Of a DNA stretch of 64,000 nucleotides, positions 1-7,365 are shown piece after piece (within the stretch, counting starts at the first letter, position 1; every line of letters starts with the position of its first letter). This stretch comes from Streptomyces sp. MST-110588. GTDB lineage: Bacteria > Actinomycetota > Actinomycetes > Streptomycetales > Streptomycetaceae. The translations under genes were made by a program, and so were the position numbers. The notes under the pieces were generated by a model. That model made no database searches, was not told where the DNA came from, and saw only the letters and a program-made list of their open reading frames with translations. The stretch covers positions 5,710,001 to 5,774,000 of the forward strand of contig NZ_CP074380.1 in the NCBI RefSeq assembly GCF_022695595.1, given 5' to 3'.

Positions 1-21
1 GCCGAAGACGATGCCGTCCAT
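1..21 (-). CDS. 5' end of an unidentified leftward gene (cut by window edge)
   Basis: The stop codon of the regulator at 22-549 is followed directly by an ATG at 21-19 on the minus strand, giving M-D-G-I-V-F-G before the window ends. The stop-start abutment suggests translational coupling with the XRE regulator. In other prophages such regulators are often paired with an ImmA/IrrE-type protease, but seven codons cannot show this. Confidence 0.4.
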
Positions 22-549
22 TCACGTTCCTTCCAGATCAGAGACCGCCCGTTCTGCCGCTTCAGTGAAGCTGAGCCGCCGCCGCCGGCCTGGCCGCGGT
101 GGTTCAGCGGCAGGCGGTATCGGTTCGGGAACCTCGGGGACGGTGAGATCGGTACGTCCGTGACGTAGTCGAATCTCACGAGCGGCCTCAAGGAGTTCAG
201 CGGCTCCAGCTTCGCCCAGATCGTGGACTAGCCGAAGCGCCTCACGGGCGTCTTGTTGCTCCTCATAGACCGACAGAGAGGTCAAGCCGTTGTAACCAGG
301 CAGTAAGAAAGCTACCGGACAGTCGAATGCTCGTGCGAGTCCGCGAAGTTGTGAGATCGACGGGTTTGACTTGACGCCGTTCAGCAGGTCGTTCACGACC
401 TGGTGGGTCATCGCAGGTCGCTCTTCGGGCCTCTCGGCCGTCGCGGCGGCCAGCGCGCGGGTGCTCGGAGTCTTACCGTCCGCCTCGGTCTTTCGGCGCA
501 GCAGCAGGGCGAGCTTGCTGGCGAGGGGAACATCCGGGCCGGATGGCAT
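22..549 (-). CDS. XRE-type helix-turn-helix regulator, candidate prophage repressor
   Basis: The protein has 175 residues. Residues about 10-85 look like a Cro/C1-type helix-turn-helix domain: a helix around LALLLRRK, then THQVVNDLLNGVKSNPSISQ, with the 'fixed distance from the first helix' layout of actinobacterial XRE regulators that carry a long loop. The C-terminal half is helical, then proline-rich and basic, with a final SFTEAAERAV helix. It is transcribed leftward, away from a 12-bp-arm inverted repeat at 633-666, its likely operator. By position it is the best candidate for the lysogeny repressor, though a regulator of the downstream leftward operon is equally possible. The family call is firm; the role is inferred. 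Confidence 0.75.
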   Translation of the reverse strand: MPSGPDVPLASKLALLLRRKTEADGKTPSTRALAAATAERPEERPAMTHQVVNDLLNGVKSNPSISQLRGLARAFDCPVAFLLPGYNGLTSLSVYEEQQDAREALRLVHDLGEAGAAELLEAAREIRLRHGRTDLTVPEVPEPIPPAAEPPRPGRRRRLSFTEAAERAVSDLEGT

Positions 550-632
550 GGTGCTGGGCGCTCCTTCGGGGGTGTGGGAGGCCCGGAAGGGGGGCCAGCG
601 GTCGGGCGGTGTAACGAGTGAGACTCACGAGA

Positions 633-666
633 CAGCCTAATGTCTAGGTTGGTTGACATTAGGCTG
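633..666. promoter_or_regulatory. Inverted-repeat operator with embedded -35 box
   Basis: CAGCCTAATGTC (633-644) and GACATTAGGCTG (655-666) are perfect 12-bp arms around a 10-bp spacer. The right arm contains TTGACA (653-658), a consensus -35 for rightward transcription; the -10 is weak (about 676-682). The site lies between the leftward XRE gene and the rightward small gene at 857. This layout fits a switch operator bound by the XRE protein. A smaller palindrome, GTGAGACTCAC, lies at 618-628. Confidence 0.7.
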
Positions 667-771
667 AGCTGCGAAGCAAGATCTGTTAGGACACGAGTAC
701 TTCGCGTTACACAGCATGCGGGTCCCACCCTTCTTCCGCTCTCCAGGCTGCGAGATTGTGACCGGTGCCCC

Positions 772-783
772 TTGATCGATCAA
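772..783. promoter_or_regulatory. 12-bp perfect palindrome in the leader of the small gene
   Basis: TTGATCGATCAA is a perfect palindrome lying between the operator at 633-666 and the short gene at 857. No other coding signal is seen in the 190 bases after the operator. It may be a second protein-binding site; nothing in the sequence shows what binds it. Confidence 0.3.
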
Positions 784-856
784 TGTGTGCCGCGAAACTT
801 TCTGTGTGGGGATCTAAGAGTGCCGTCACTCATCGAGAAGGCGGACGCTGCAACGC

Positions 857-1039
857 GTGGAGGAATGGGTGGGGATCGAGCTGGGGCGAGTACTGGCCCG
901 ATTGGCGGAGTCCGGTGGCAAGGAGAACGTCGCCTTGGGTGAAGGGTCGGCCCTCGACGCGCTGGGTGCTCTGTCGGTCGTCGACCCGGAGCGGGTCGAC
1001 TGTGACGCTGAGCGGCTGTGTGATGCCGTCGCGGGCTGA
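857..1039 (+). CDS. Short acidic protein in the cro-like position
   Basis: A GTG start gives 60 acidic residues with G/C-rich third positions. It lies between the TTGACA-containing operator (633-666) and a terminator hairpin (1055-1081), so it forms a self-contained rightward transcription unit opposite the XRE gene. That is the place of a cro or early switch gene. No helix-turn-helix or other motif is recognisable. The ribosome site before the GTG is poor, which is the main reason for doubt. Confidence 0.4.
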   Translation: MEEWVGIELGRVLARLAESGGKENVALGEGSALDALGALSVVDPERVDCDAERLCDAVAG

Positions 1040-1054
1040 TCGAGGAGTGAACGA

Positions 1055-1081
1055 ACGCGGGCTTCCTTCGGAGGCCCGCGT
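1055..1081 (+). terminator. Hairpin terminator after the short gene
   Basis: ACGCGGGC (1055-1062) pairs with GCCCGCGT (1074-1081), extended inward by a TTCC/GGAG-like segment. There is no T-run, as is common in high-GC actinobacteria. It separates the switch region from the ParB promoter. Confidence 0.55.
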
Positions 1082-1117
1082 CTACGCGTCTGACCTGCGA
1101 AAACTTCTCGAAAATCA

Positions 1118-1146
1118 TGGACCTCTCCCTGGAATGCATATAGAAT
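1118..1146 (+). promoter_or_regulatory. Early-type promoter (TGCATATAGAAT family), copy 1
   Basis: TGGACC (1118-1123), a 17-base spacer and TAGAAT (1141-1146), with the extended sequence TGCATA directly before the -10. The same TGCATATAGAAT core recurs exactly or nearly at 46680, 50593, 57147, 58778 and 61298. Shortly after the expected start, GGGGG (1161-1165) and CCCCC (1176-1180) can form a 5' hairpin. It drives the ParB gene. Confidence 0.75.
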
Positions 1147-1183
1147 GAAAGCACAAAGAAGGGGGAGGGAAGAAGCCCCCATC

Positions 1184-1196
1184 GACCTCTTGGGAG
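1184..1196 (+). promoter_or_regulatory. Start-associated element, copy 1 (variant)
   Basis: GACCTCTTGGGAG ends 6 bases before the ParB ATG. It is the GACCTCTTGGAG element with one extra G. It supplies the Shine-Dalgarno GGGAG, while the conserved upstream part is not explained by ribosome binding. Confidence 0.65.
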
Positions 1197-1202
1197 CCTG
1201 AA

Positions 1203-2372
1203 ATGCCGCATAAGTACGCCGCCCTGAAAATGCGCCAGGTCCGCCGCAACCCGAACCAGCCGCGCAAGACCTTTAATGAGGAGGCCCTAGCCGAGCTGGC
1301 TGACTCGATCAAGAAGCACGGACTGATGCAGCCCATCGTCGTCCGCAAGGCGGACGAGGGTGGCTACGAGCTGGTTGCCGGTGAGCGCCGATACCGCGCC
1401 AACGAGATGGCGGGTAACGTCACCATCGAGGCGAAGATCCTTCTCGCTGACGGTGGCGCCGAGGTCGGTGACCTGGACTCCTTCAAGAAGGCCATGACCG
1501 AGAACCTGAACCGCGAGGACATGCTTCCGCTGGAGGAGGCGCGCGGGTTCAAGAAGGTCCTGGACGAGGAGGAGGGCGCCGACCCCGCCAGCGTCGCAAG
1601 GGCCTTTTCCAAGTCGGTCCAGTACGTCAACCAGCGCCTGGCCCTGCTCGCTCTGCGCCCCGAGATCCAGACGGCAGTTGACCTTGGGCACATCGGTACC
1701 CAGGCCGCCGTCCAGATCGCTGCCCTGTCCCGGGACAACCAGAAGGCCGTCTTCCAGGACTGGAAAAAGGGCGACAAGAGCGACAACCAGCTCGTGCACA
1801 TCGCCTACGCCATGCGCAAGCAGGAAAAGGCGGCTCAGCAGGACTCCATGGTCGACGTCGAGGAGATGACGCCCGAGGAGAAGGCCCAGCGCACCCGCGC
1901 GCAGGCCAAGGCAAAGAGCGACCTCGACGACATCGAGCGCATGTGCGAGCTGCTGGACGGCATCGGCAAGGCCGACCCGATGGAGCTGGCTCGCGCGCTG
2001 GAGGGGCAGGTGGGCAAGCGACTGCAGCAGATGGACAGGGTCGCCGCCTTCGTGCAGAAGGCCCGCTTCAACCTCCGTCAGGCCAAGGCCCACGCAGACG
2101 CCAGCGAGATCATGGTCACCCCCGCGGCGGCTGCCCCCGACCTGGTCGCGGAGGCCGACGCCGCGCTGGCCCGCTTGGAGCCCACCGCCGACAACAGCTC
2201 GGAGACAGAGACGGAGACTGCCACCGCCCCGCAGGCCGGGGCCACCGACGGCGCGGTGCACCAGTCCGCCCCGGACTCGGAGGAGAACGACACCGACGCC
2301 GGCGCCCAGCCTGCCGCCGCAGGACCTGTTCTTCACGGACGGACCGACCGGGCACGGAACGGCGCCCTTTGA
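1203..2372 (+). CDS. ParB/Spo0J-family partition-like protein
   Basis: 389 residues. Residues 1-110 are a ParB N-terminal (ParB/Srx) domain: the opening NPNQPRKTF, then VAGERRYRA at about 58-66, the CTP-binding GERRxRA box. A central helix-turn-helix region follows (PASVARAFSKSVQYVNQRLA, about 125-145). The tail from 300 is Ala/Glu/Thr-rich and disordered. No ParA gene is present, so a plasmid-like partition role is uncertain; phage ParB proteins can also act as regulators or nucleases. The start is set by the element at 1184-1196. It is the first gene after an early-type promoter. Confidence 0.85.
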   Translation: MPHKYAALKMRQVRRNPNQPRKTFNEEALAELADSIKKHGLMQPIVVRKADEGGYELVAGERRYRANEMAGNVTIEAKILLADGGAEVGDLDSFKKAMTENLNREDMLPLEEARGFKKVLDEEEGADPASVARAFSKSVQYVNQRLALLALRPEIQTAVDLGHIGTQAAVQIAALSRDNQKAVFQDWKKGDKSDNQLVHIAYAMRKQEKAAQQDSMVDVEEMTPEEKAQRTRAQAKAKSDLDDIERMCELLDGIGKADPMELARALEGQVGKRLQQMDRVAAFVQKARFNLRQAKAHADASEIMVTPAAAAPDLVAEADAALARLEPTADNSSETETETATAPQAGATDGAVHQSAPDSEENDTDAGAQPAAAGPVLHGRTDRARNGAL

Positions 2373-2421
2373 GGGGTTCGGATACGGGGCGCCGTCTGAC
2401 GGGAGGGGTTACGCCGGGCGC

Positions 2422-2461
2422 GAGATAGATCCCAACACTGAGTAATGGTACGGTCTATCTC
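2422..2461 (+). promoter_or_regulatory. Second-family promoter/operator (AGATAGATCCCAAC) with inverted repeat
   Basis: GAGATAGA (2422-2429) and TCTATCTC (2454-2461) are perfect inverted 8-mers. The left arm is part of AGATAGATCCCAACACT, which recurs at 46800-46815 and, shortened, at 51100-51112. TAGATC would be the -10; no clear -35 is visible here. It lies just after parB and ahead of a hairpin-rich non-coding stretch. Confidence 0.5.
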
Positions 2462-2660
2462 GTTGGTGGGAACGGCCACAGCCGAGGAACCGGCCCACCA
2501 GCACGCCGTGGCATGCGGCATCCCCTTCGGTGCCTGGCGGGTGGCCAATCCCCCGCGCCCTACCCGCCAGGCACCGGCTCCGCGCCGAAGCGAAGCCGCC
2601 GGGACCGCGACGCCACGAACACGACCGGACCCGCCCCCGCCACGCCGGGGGCGGGTCCCG
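2430..2660 (+). ncRNA. Candidate structured RNA or long leader with two strong hairpins
   Basis: The 304 bases between parB and the next gene lack a convincing reading frame but hold two perfect stems: GGTGCCTGGCGGGT (2529-2542) with its complement at 2562-2575 (14 bp), and 2627-2639 with 2646-2658 (13 bp, 6-base loop). A promoter-like repeat stands at the 5' side (2422-2461). A small RNA ending at the second hairpin, or a regulated leader for the gene at 2677, would both fit. Expression is not shown by sequence alone. Confidence 0.4.
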
Positions 2661-2676
2661 TGCACTCCGGAGCGAC

Positions 2677-2889
2677 ATGAGCGCAGAGGACTTCAACGGA
2701 AATCCCGAGGACCGCGAGCTGTACCTACGTCTCCTCATCGAGCGAGACGGGCCCCCGGACAAGGCCGCCGACGAGCGGGACCCGGGCCGACGAATCCGCA
2801 AGGCCCCCGACCGGGGCGCCGCACGGCGCAGCGCGGAACTCGAAGCAGCCATTTCGACCAGACGACCACCCAGGAGAACAGCGGCATGA
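2677..2889 (+). CDS. Small charged phage protein, function unknown
   Basis: 70 residues from ATG 2677, preceded by CCGGAGCGAC as ribosome site. The sequence is highly charged, starts MSAEDFNGNPEDRELYLRLL, and has an arginine-rich end (RRPPRRTAA). Longer in-frame starts run back into the hairpin region and are rejected. It overlaps the next gene by four bases (ATGA), so the two are probably translated together. No family recognised. Confidence 0.55.
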   Translation: MSAEDFNGNPEDRELYLRLLIERDGPPDKAADERDPGRRIRKAPDRGAARRSAELEAAISTRRPPRRTAA

Positions 2890-3011
2890 CCGAGGACCAG
2901 ACACCGGGGCGGACCGGGCACGGCGAACCCCCCGTTCCCGGCGCGGAGTGGTGCAACTCCTGCGAGTCGTGGTGCCTGCCGCCAGGCATCTGCCGCTGCA
3001 ACAACCGCTAG
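2886..3011 (+). CDS. Tiny cysteine-rich protein, possible zinc knuckle
   Basis: 41 residues. The C-terminal half carries C-x2-C-x3-C-x5-C-x-C (WCNSCESWCLPPGICRCNN), a spacing that could hold a zinc ion. The ATGA overlap with the preceding gene and a strong terminator directly after the stop support it as the last gene of the unit. No function can be named. Confidence 0.55.
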   Translation: MTEDQTPGRTGHGEPPVPGAEWCNSCESWCLPPGICRCNNR

Positions 3012-3013
3012 AC

Positions 3014-3045
3014 GCTGGGGCGGTGGCCGTGGCCACCGCCCCAGC
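3014..3045 (+). terminator. Strong hairpin terminator
   Basis: GCTGGGGCGGTGGCC (3014-3028) and its exact complement (3031-3045) form a 15-bp stem with a minimal loop, starting three bases after a stop codon. It ends the parB transcription unit. Confidence 0.8.
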
Positions 3046-3072
3046 GGTCATCCCGACTCAAGGAAGTGCTTC

Positions 3073-3768
3073 ATGACCACCGGTCTCTACAACTCCTTCG
3101 CCGCACTCGCCAGCGCCCAGATCGAAGGCATCGACTACCAACGCTCCTGGCGCTCCTCCCCAATCTCCACACTGCTCCACCTGGCCATCCACGGCGGGGG
3201 GATCGAGCAGGGGACGAGTGAACTCGCCAGCGCAGCCGCAGGCGACGTGCACGACTTCTACACGTTCGACGGGATCAAGCAGGCCAACAACGGTGACCTG
3301 CACATCACCTCGACCAGCTTCGACGACCCCCAGGCGCTGGCACTCGCCCAGGGCGCCACCCACATCGTCTCCTGGCACGGAGCCGCCGGCGCGACGCCCA
3401 TGACGAACCTCGGCGGGCTCGACTACCCCCTGCGTGACCGCATCGGACAGTCCCTCGCGCAGGCAGGGTTCGCCGTCCAGGTCGCCAACGAGGAGGTCAA
3501 CGGCAACGACGTCACGAACATCTGCAACCGCGGCGTACGCGGCATGGGCGTGCAACTGGAGATCAGCACCGCCCAGCGGCAGGCATTCTTCCTCAACGGC
3601 GACCTGTCCCGCGCCAACCGCGGGAACGTGACAGACGCCTTCACGACCTACATCACGGCGGTCACCCGCGCCATCACGCAGACCCTCGTCGCCGCAGGCA
3701 AGGGCCAGCCGGTAGTCGTCACCCAGCCGGGCCGAGAGACGGTCGACTCAGTAGCGTCGGGCGCATGA
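3073..3768 (+). CDS. Poly-gamma-glutamate hydrolase family protein
   Basis: 231 residues. It resembles the zinc-dependent poly-gamma-glutamate hydrolases (PghP family) first known from Bacillus phages: AIHGGGIEQGTSELA at about 37-52 carries the first metal histidine, SWHGAAG at about 100 the second, and GGLD and ICNRGVRGMGVQLEIS follow in order. These enzymes cut gamma-linked glutamate polymers of the cell surface. There is no signal peptide, so the protein would act in the lysate or after release. ATG 3073 has AAGGAAG upstream. A role as a surface depolymerase is inferred from the family; in Streptomyces the substrate is unknown. Confidence 0.8.
   Translation: MTTGLYNSFAALASAQIEGIDYQRSWRSSPISTLLHLAIHGGGIEQGTSELASAAAGDVHDFYTFDGIKQANNGDLHITSTSFDDPQALALAQGATHIVSWHGAAGATPMTNLGGLDYPLRDRIGQSLAQAGFAVQVANEEVNGNDVTNICNRGVRGMGVQLEISTAQRQAFFLNGDLSRANRGNVTDAFTTYITAVTRAITQTLVAAGKGQPVVVTQPGRETVDSVASGA
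3752..3764 (+). promoter_or_regulatory. Candidate leaderless promoter
   Basis: TAGCGT (3752-3757) stands seven bases before ATG 3765, the spacing expected of a -10 box feeding a leaderless mRNA. It lies inside the end of the hydrolase gene. The -35 is poor. Similar TANNNT boxes occur just before the starts at 9526, 14378, 30310 and 31208. Confidence 0.3.
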
Positions 3769-3989
3769 CGACGTCGCGCCAGTACACCGGTGAGCGCATC
3801 GACCTCGACCCGCTCACCGCCAGCACCATCACCGACAACCACCTCGACGCCATCCACGCCGAACTCCGGCACTACCGGGACAGAGACGAGACGGCCAACG
3901 CCGCGACCACTGACGGCACTCCACCAGCAACCGGGCAGGCCGCGCCGGCCGCCAGCCTCCTGGCTGAACCGAGCCGACGGCTCGGCTGA
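3765..3989 (+). CDS. Small hypothetical protein
   Basis: 74 residues overlapping the preceding stop by ATGA. The N-terminal half (YTGERIDLDPLTASTITDNH) looks folded; the rest is Ala/Pro-rich. It has no family I can name. Coupled translation with the hydrolase gene is likely. Confidence 0.5.
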   Translation: MTTSRQYTGERIDLDPLTASTITDNHLDAIHAELRHYRDRDETANAATTDGTPPATGQAAPAASLLAEPSRRLG

Positions 3990-4044
3990 TCGTCTAGTGT
4001 TGGCGTGCGTAGGGCGCGGGGAACGGCCTACACAAGGGACGCCC

Positions 4045-4704
4045 GTGACCACGCTCGCCAACATCCCCGAACAGCTTCTGCCGCTCGCCGTTCCGATCGG
4101 CGACCTGGCCCCGTACCACCGCAACCCCCGCACCGGCGACCTCCCGGCCATCGCCGAGTCGCTGACGGTCAACGGCCAATACCGGCCCGTCGTGGTCAAC
4201 AAGGGCACCCACACCGGACGGCCCAACGAGATCCTGGCAGGCAACCACACCGTGGCCGCCGCCCAGCAGCTCGGCTGGGAGCACATCGCGGCCACCTGGA
4301 TCGACGTCGATGACGAAGCCGCAGCACGCATCGTCATCGTCGACAACCGGACCAACGACCTCGCGGGATACGACACCGCCCTGCTGGCCGAAGTCCTCTC
4401 CGAGATCCCCGACCTCGCCGGTACCGGGTACGACCGCGAGAGCGTCGACCGGCTTCTGGACGACACCTCGCTCCCCGAGACGCTGGAGCTGACCTCCGAC
4501 GGCGCGGGCACCGGAGCCGCCGCCACAGTGGACTACCTCCAGTGGGGCTACCTCCAGTGGGAGTCCAAGCGGGTACGGATCACCTCCGAAGAGGTCGAAG
4601 CCCTCAACGCCATCTACACGAAGTTCGTCGACGACACCAACAGCGACCTCGGCTTCGGCTGGCATGTCCTCCAGGAAGCCCACCAGGAGGGCGACGCCGC
4701 ATGA
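4045..4704 (+). CDS. ParB N-terminal (ParB/Srx) domain protein
   Basis: 219 residues from GTG 4045 (AAGGGA ribosome site). Residues 10-110 form a ParB-like domain: PYHRNPRTGDLPAIAESL, VVVNKG and ILAGNHTVAAAQQLG, where the GERR box is replaced by AGNHT, as in phage ParB-like proteins tied to DNA modification rather than partition. The tail holds a repeated YLQWGYLQWE and a helical end. ATGA overlap couples it to the ParB-methyltransferase at 4701. The likely role is in DNA modification or nucleotide chemistry with that neighbour, which is an inference. Confidence 0.75.
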   Translation: MTTLANIPEQLLPLAVPIGDLAPYHRNPRTGDLPAIAESLTVNGQYRPVVVNKGTHTGRPNEILAGNHTVAAAQQLGWEHIAATWIDVDDEAAARIVIVDNRTNDLAGYDTALLAEVLSEIPDLAGTGYDRESVDRLLDDTSLPETLELTSDGAGTGAAATVDYLQWGYLQWESKRVRITSEEVEALNAIYTKFVDDTNSDLGFGWHVLQEAHQEGDAA

Positions 4705-6146
4705 GCAAGGCACCCACGACGACGTTCTACGAGTCGTACCCGCTCGATCAACTGCGCCCCGCCGACTACAACCCGCGCCGCCTCAGCGAGACGGCCTTCG
4801 TCCGGCTCCAGGCATCGCTGCGCCGCCACGGAGTCGTCAAGCCGGTGATCCTCAACGCGGACGGCACGCTGGTCGCAGGCCACCAGAGGACGAAGGGCCT
4901 CAAGGCCATCGGCATGACCCACACCCCCGCGGTCATGCTCGGCACGAAGGTCCGCCTCCAGGACGAGATCCAGTTCAACCTGCTGCACAACCGGGTGGAG
5001 ACCGAGGCCAGCGTCGTCTACGCGGAGCCTGGGGAGATGGGCTCCTGGTCCTGGATCCCGTGGCAGTCCATCCGCGTCGCCGAGCGCAAGAACCTCTCCT
5101 TCGTCAACGCCATCGGCCACATGACCGCCGGCCACGGCCCCTGGGGCAGCGTCGTCATCGACGACCAGGGCCGCATCGTCCTCAACGCCGAGTACGCCGT
5201 CGTCGCCTCCTTCTCGCGCTTCGACCTCCTCGCCTGGACCGTGGCCTCGGCCGACGCCGCCCAGCTCCACGCCGACCTCACCGGCGAGTACGGCGTCTAC
5301 GACTGGAGCGCCATCGAGAGCAAGGCGCCCGTCTGGAACCAGCACATCGTCCAGCCCAAGCGGCTCCGCCAGTTCTCCTCCAAGGCCAAGGCGGGCAAGC
5401 TCGCCTACGGCTCCGAGACCTGGGACCAGCTCGTCACACCGTGGCTCAAGCCCACTCACCGCGTGGTCGACTTCGGCGCCGGATACGGCGACTACGCCAA
5501 GCACCTGCGCGCCAAGGGCTTCGACATCCACGACTACGAGCCCTACCGCTGCCGGGACGGCTCGTACGCCGTCGACATCCGGGCCGTCGTCGGCATGATC
5601 CGCGACATCGACAAGGACATCCAGGCCAACGGACTGTACGACGTCGTTGTCCTGGACTCCGTCATCAATGCCACCACCTCGCTCGACTACCAGCACTGGG
5701 TGATGACCACCGTTAACGCCCTGTGCGCTGCCGACGGAGTGGTCTGCCTCGGCACACGGAGCCTCGCCCGCGAACTCCGCGACGAGCAGGCCAAGCGCGT
5801 CACCTCCCAGACCGCGACCACGAAGATGAGCTTCCTCGACGAGCACAACGTCGAGATGAACTTCGTCAAGGGGAAGTGGCAGAAGCTCCGCTTCCACACC
5901 CCCGAGACGCTGGAGCCCATGCTGCGCCGCTACTTCGAGGACGTGAAGGTCACGGACGTCAGCGGGTCCAACCTGAAGGCGACATGCCGCCGTCCCATCG
6001 CGCTCCCGAAAGAGGAATACGAGAAGGCATTCGAAGAGGAATTCAATATGCCGTACCCGAATGGCTTCCGTCATGACAGGCATCTGGAATTGGTGGGAAA
6101 TTTGATAAAATTGGTAGTAGAGAGAAATGAATCTCTCGCCAAATAG
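4701..6146 (+). CDS. ParB-domain/SAM-methyltransferase fusion
   Basis: 481 residues. Residues 10-100 are a second, divergent ParB-like domain (DYNPRRLSE, LVAGHQRTKG). From about 245 a Rossmann methyltransferase follows, with motif I VVDFGAGYGDYAKHL at about 253-267, an acidic residue ending strand 2 (YEPY) and VVLDSVINATTS as a motif IV-like region. Such fusions occur in phages and are thought to modify or sense DNA; the target is unknown. It is translationally coupled to the preceding ParB-like gene. The last 100 bases (6020-6146) are clearly richer in A+T than the rest, hinting at a junction. Confidence 0.75.
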   Translation: MSKAPTTTFYESYPLDQLRPADYNPRRLSETAFVRLQASLRRHGVVKPVILNADGTLVAGHQRTKGLKAIGMTHTPAVMLGTKVRLQDEIQFNLLHNRVETEASVVYAEPGEMGSWSWIPWQSIRVAERKNLSFVNAIGHMTAGHGPWGSVVIDDQGRIVLNAEYAVVASFSRFDLLAWTVASADAAQLHADLTGEYGVYDWSAIESKAPVWNQHIVQPKRLRQFSSKAKAGKLAYGSETWDQLVTPWLKPTHRVVDFGAGYGDYAKHLRAKGFDIHDYEPYRCRDGSYAVDIRAVVGMIRDIDKDIQANGLYDVVVLDSVINATTSLDYQHWVMTTVNALCAADGVVCLGTRSLARELRDEQAKRVTSQTATTKMSFLDEHNVEMNFVKGKWQKLRFHTPETLEPMLRRYFEDVKVTDVSGSNLKATCRRPIALPKEEYEKAFEEEFNMPYPNGFRHDRHLELVGNLIKLVVERNESLAK

Positions 6147-6166
6147 GAAACGCAATTGGGGAGCGC

Positions 6167-6679
6167 ATGTCGCAGCGAATACAGATACAGATCGAATCGC
6201 GAAGTCGGTACCACATCATGTGGCTGGCTGGCGTGCGACACGTCGCCCTCGATCAGCACTGCCTGCGCAGCTTCGGCCAGCCCGACCGCCCTCGGGTGGA
6301 CGTCCGCCGCCGGCACCAGGCCCTCGAACTCCCGCAGGAAAACCCGCCGCTGGCCTGGTACCTGTGCGCTCTGCCCAACCCATGGAACTGGAGCCAGAAC
6401 GCCCATCTGGCCTTCGAGGGCGCACCGGGAGAAGAGTGGGAAGGGCCCGCCCTCGTGCCCGGCCTTTTCGTTCACCTGGACAATGCTCGCCCCATCACCG
6501 GATGGGGCGAGCACAACATCCCGCCGACAGAGCCGCGCCGGAACTCCGTGCGCTACCGCACCTGCCGGAACTACCAGTTCGCCTGGTGGCTGCGGGCTCA
6601 CCGCAATGCGCCGGATGCGCCGCCGGAGTTCATCCCGCCCAGGAGGCCAGGTGAAGGCGAGCAGATGTCACTGATGTGA
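6167..6679 (+). CDS. Hypothetical phage protein
   Basis: 170 residues, ATG 6167. Tryptophan- and proline-rich (PLAWYLCALPNPWNWSQNAH), with DNARPITGWGEHNIPPTEP and a basic end. The composition suggests a compact globular protein, but I recognise no family. It ends 12 bases inside the tail of the leftward membrane-protein gene at 6668-6973, so the two transcripts converge. Confidence 0.6.
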   Translation: MSQRIQIQIESRSRYHIMWLAGVRHVALDQHCLRSFGQPDRPRVDVRRRHQALELPQENPPLAWYLCALPNPWNWSQNAHLAFEGAPGEEWEGPALVPGLFVHLDNARPITGWGEHNIPPTEPRRNSVRYRTCRNYQFAWWLRAHRNAPDAPPEFIPPRRPGEGEQMSLM

Positions 6680-6973
6680 CGGCGGCGCTGGCGCGGCAGA
6701 ATCCGCCTCGCCACGCCGCTCCGCGCCGACCTCTGATCCAGCAGTTTCGGACTGCACCGGGTCGGCGGTCGGCGCATCTGCACTCTCCGGTGCAGGCGGC
6801 GTCCCACGCCCTGTCGAATGGTTCCGCTCGCTGTCGTCCCGAAAAGTGCTGCGCAGCTTGCGCCATGCCCTGATCAAGGGGATGAGTTGCCCCAGGATTC
6901 CAGTCAGGACGAAGATCAAAACAGAGATCACGCCCGACCAAGCGAGAATCCAAAGAACCGCAGACGAGTCCAC
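6668..6973 (-). CDS. Small single-pass membrane protein (accessory gene)
   Basis: 101 residues on the minus strand, GTG start with AAAGGGA upstream. Residues 4-32 form one long hydrophobic helix (VLWILAWSGVISVLIFVLTG); the rest is polar, Pro/Ala/Glu-rich and probably cytoplasmic. It runs against the late operon just ahead of the terminase genes, the usual place of prophage-expressed accessory genes, some of which block superinfection. That role is only a possibility. Confidence 0.6.
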   Translation of the reverse strand: MDSSAVLWILAWSGVISVLIFVLTGILGQLIPLIRAWRKLRSTFRDDSERNHSTGRGTPPAPESADAPTADPVQSETAGSEVGAERRGEADSAAPAPPSHQ

Positions 6974-7365
6974 CGTTCGGTCCCTTTCTGTACAGGGCCG
7001 AACTGAATGCGGGCAGGCATGCTCAGCTCGGCCACAACTCGTGGCTGAACTGAGTTCCGTACCCGCGATAGAAACTCAGGACCTTCAGACTTTTCTGGCT
7101 CCTTCGTGTGTGGTGCGAAAGTGGGTCGCTCGTCCGTGCACCGTGGTCAGTCAGGCAGGCCGCTGGATCCACCCGGACTTCTCGGAGCATCCGGGAGCGC
7201 ACGCCCTTCAACTGTGGGGGCTTCCCGGACTTTCACCCGAAATGGTAGTGGGCCGCAGAGTCGCTGTCTGCGGAACCGGTGAAGTGGCGGAGCGCCGGTT
7301 CCTGCCGACGGTGCGATTATGGACCCGGGCGCGGGGGCGCACCCGAGCTGTGGAGGACCCCCGCC
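6974..7365. other. Non-coding stretch before the terminase genes
   Basis: This 392-base interval lies between the start of the leftward membrane-protein gene and the small terminase. No credible gene is seen. It must hold the leftward promoter and probably the start of late transcription; GTGGAGGA at about 7350 is the terminase ribosome site. A packaging site (cos or pac) often lies beside the small terminase gene, but I see no clear repeat that proves it. Confidence 0.4.

Noticed and set aside
1287..2336. Long open frame antisense to parB (349 codons)
   Set aside because: It mirrors a G+C-rich real gene; the sense frame has ParB motifs, a promoter and a ribosome site, the antisense frame none.
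4614..6155. Antisense frame of 513 codons over the ParB-methyltransferase gene
   Set aside because: Low-complexity Val/Gly/Asp/Leu composition typical of antisense frames in high-G+C DNA; the plus strand has clear domains.
7000..7365. cos site beside the small terminase gene
   Set aside because: The place is right, but I could not identify a convincing cohesive-end or repeat structure by eye.
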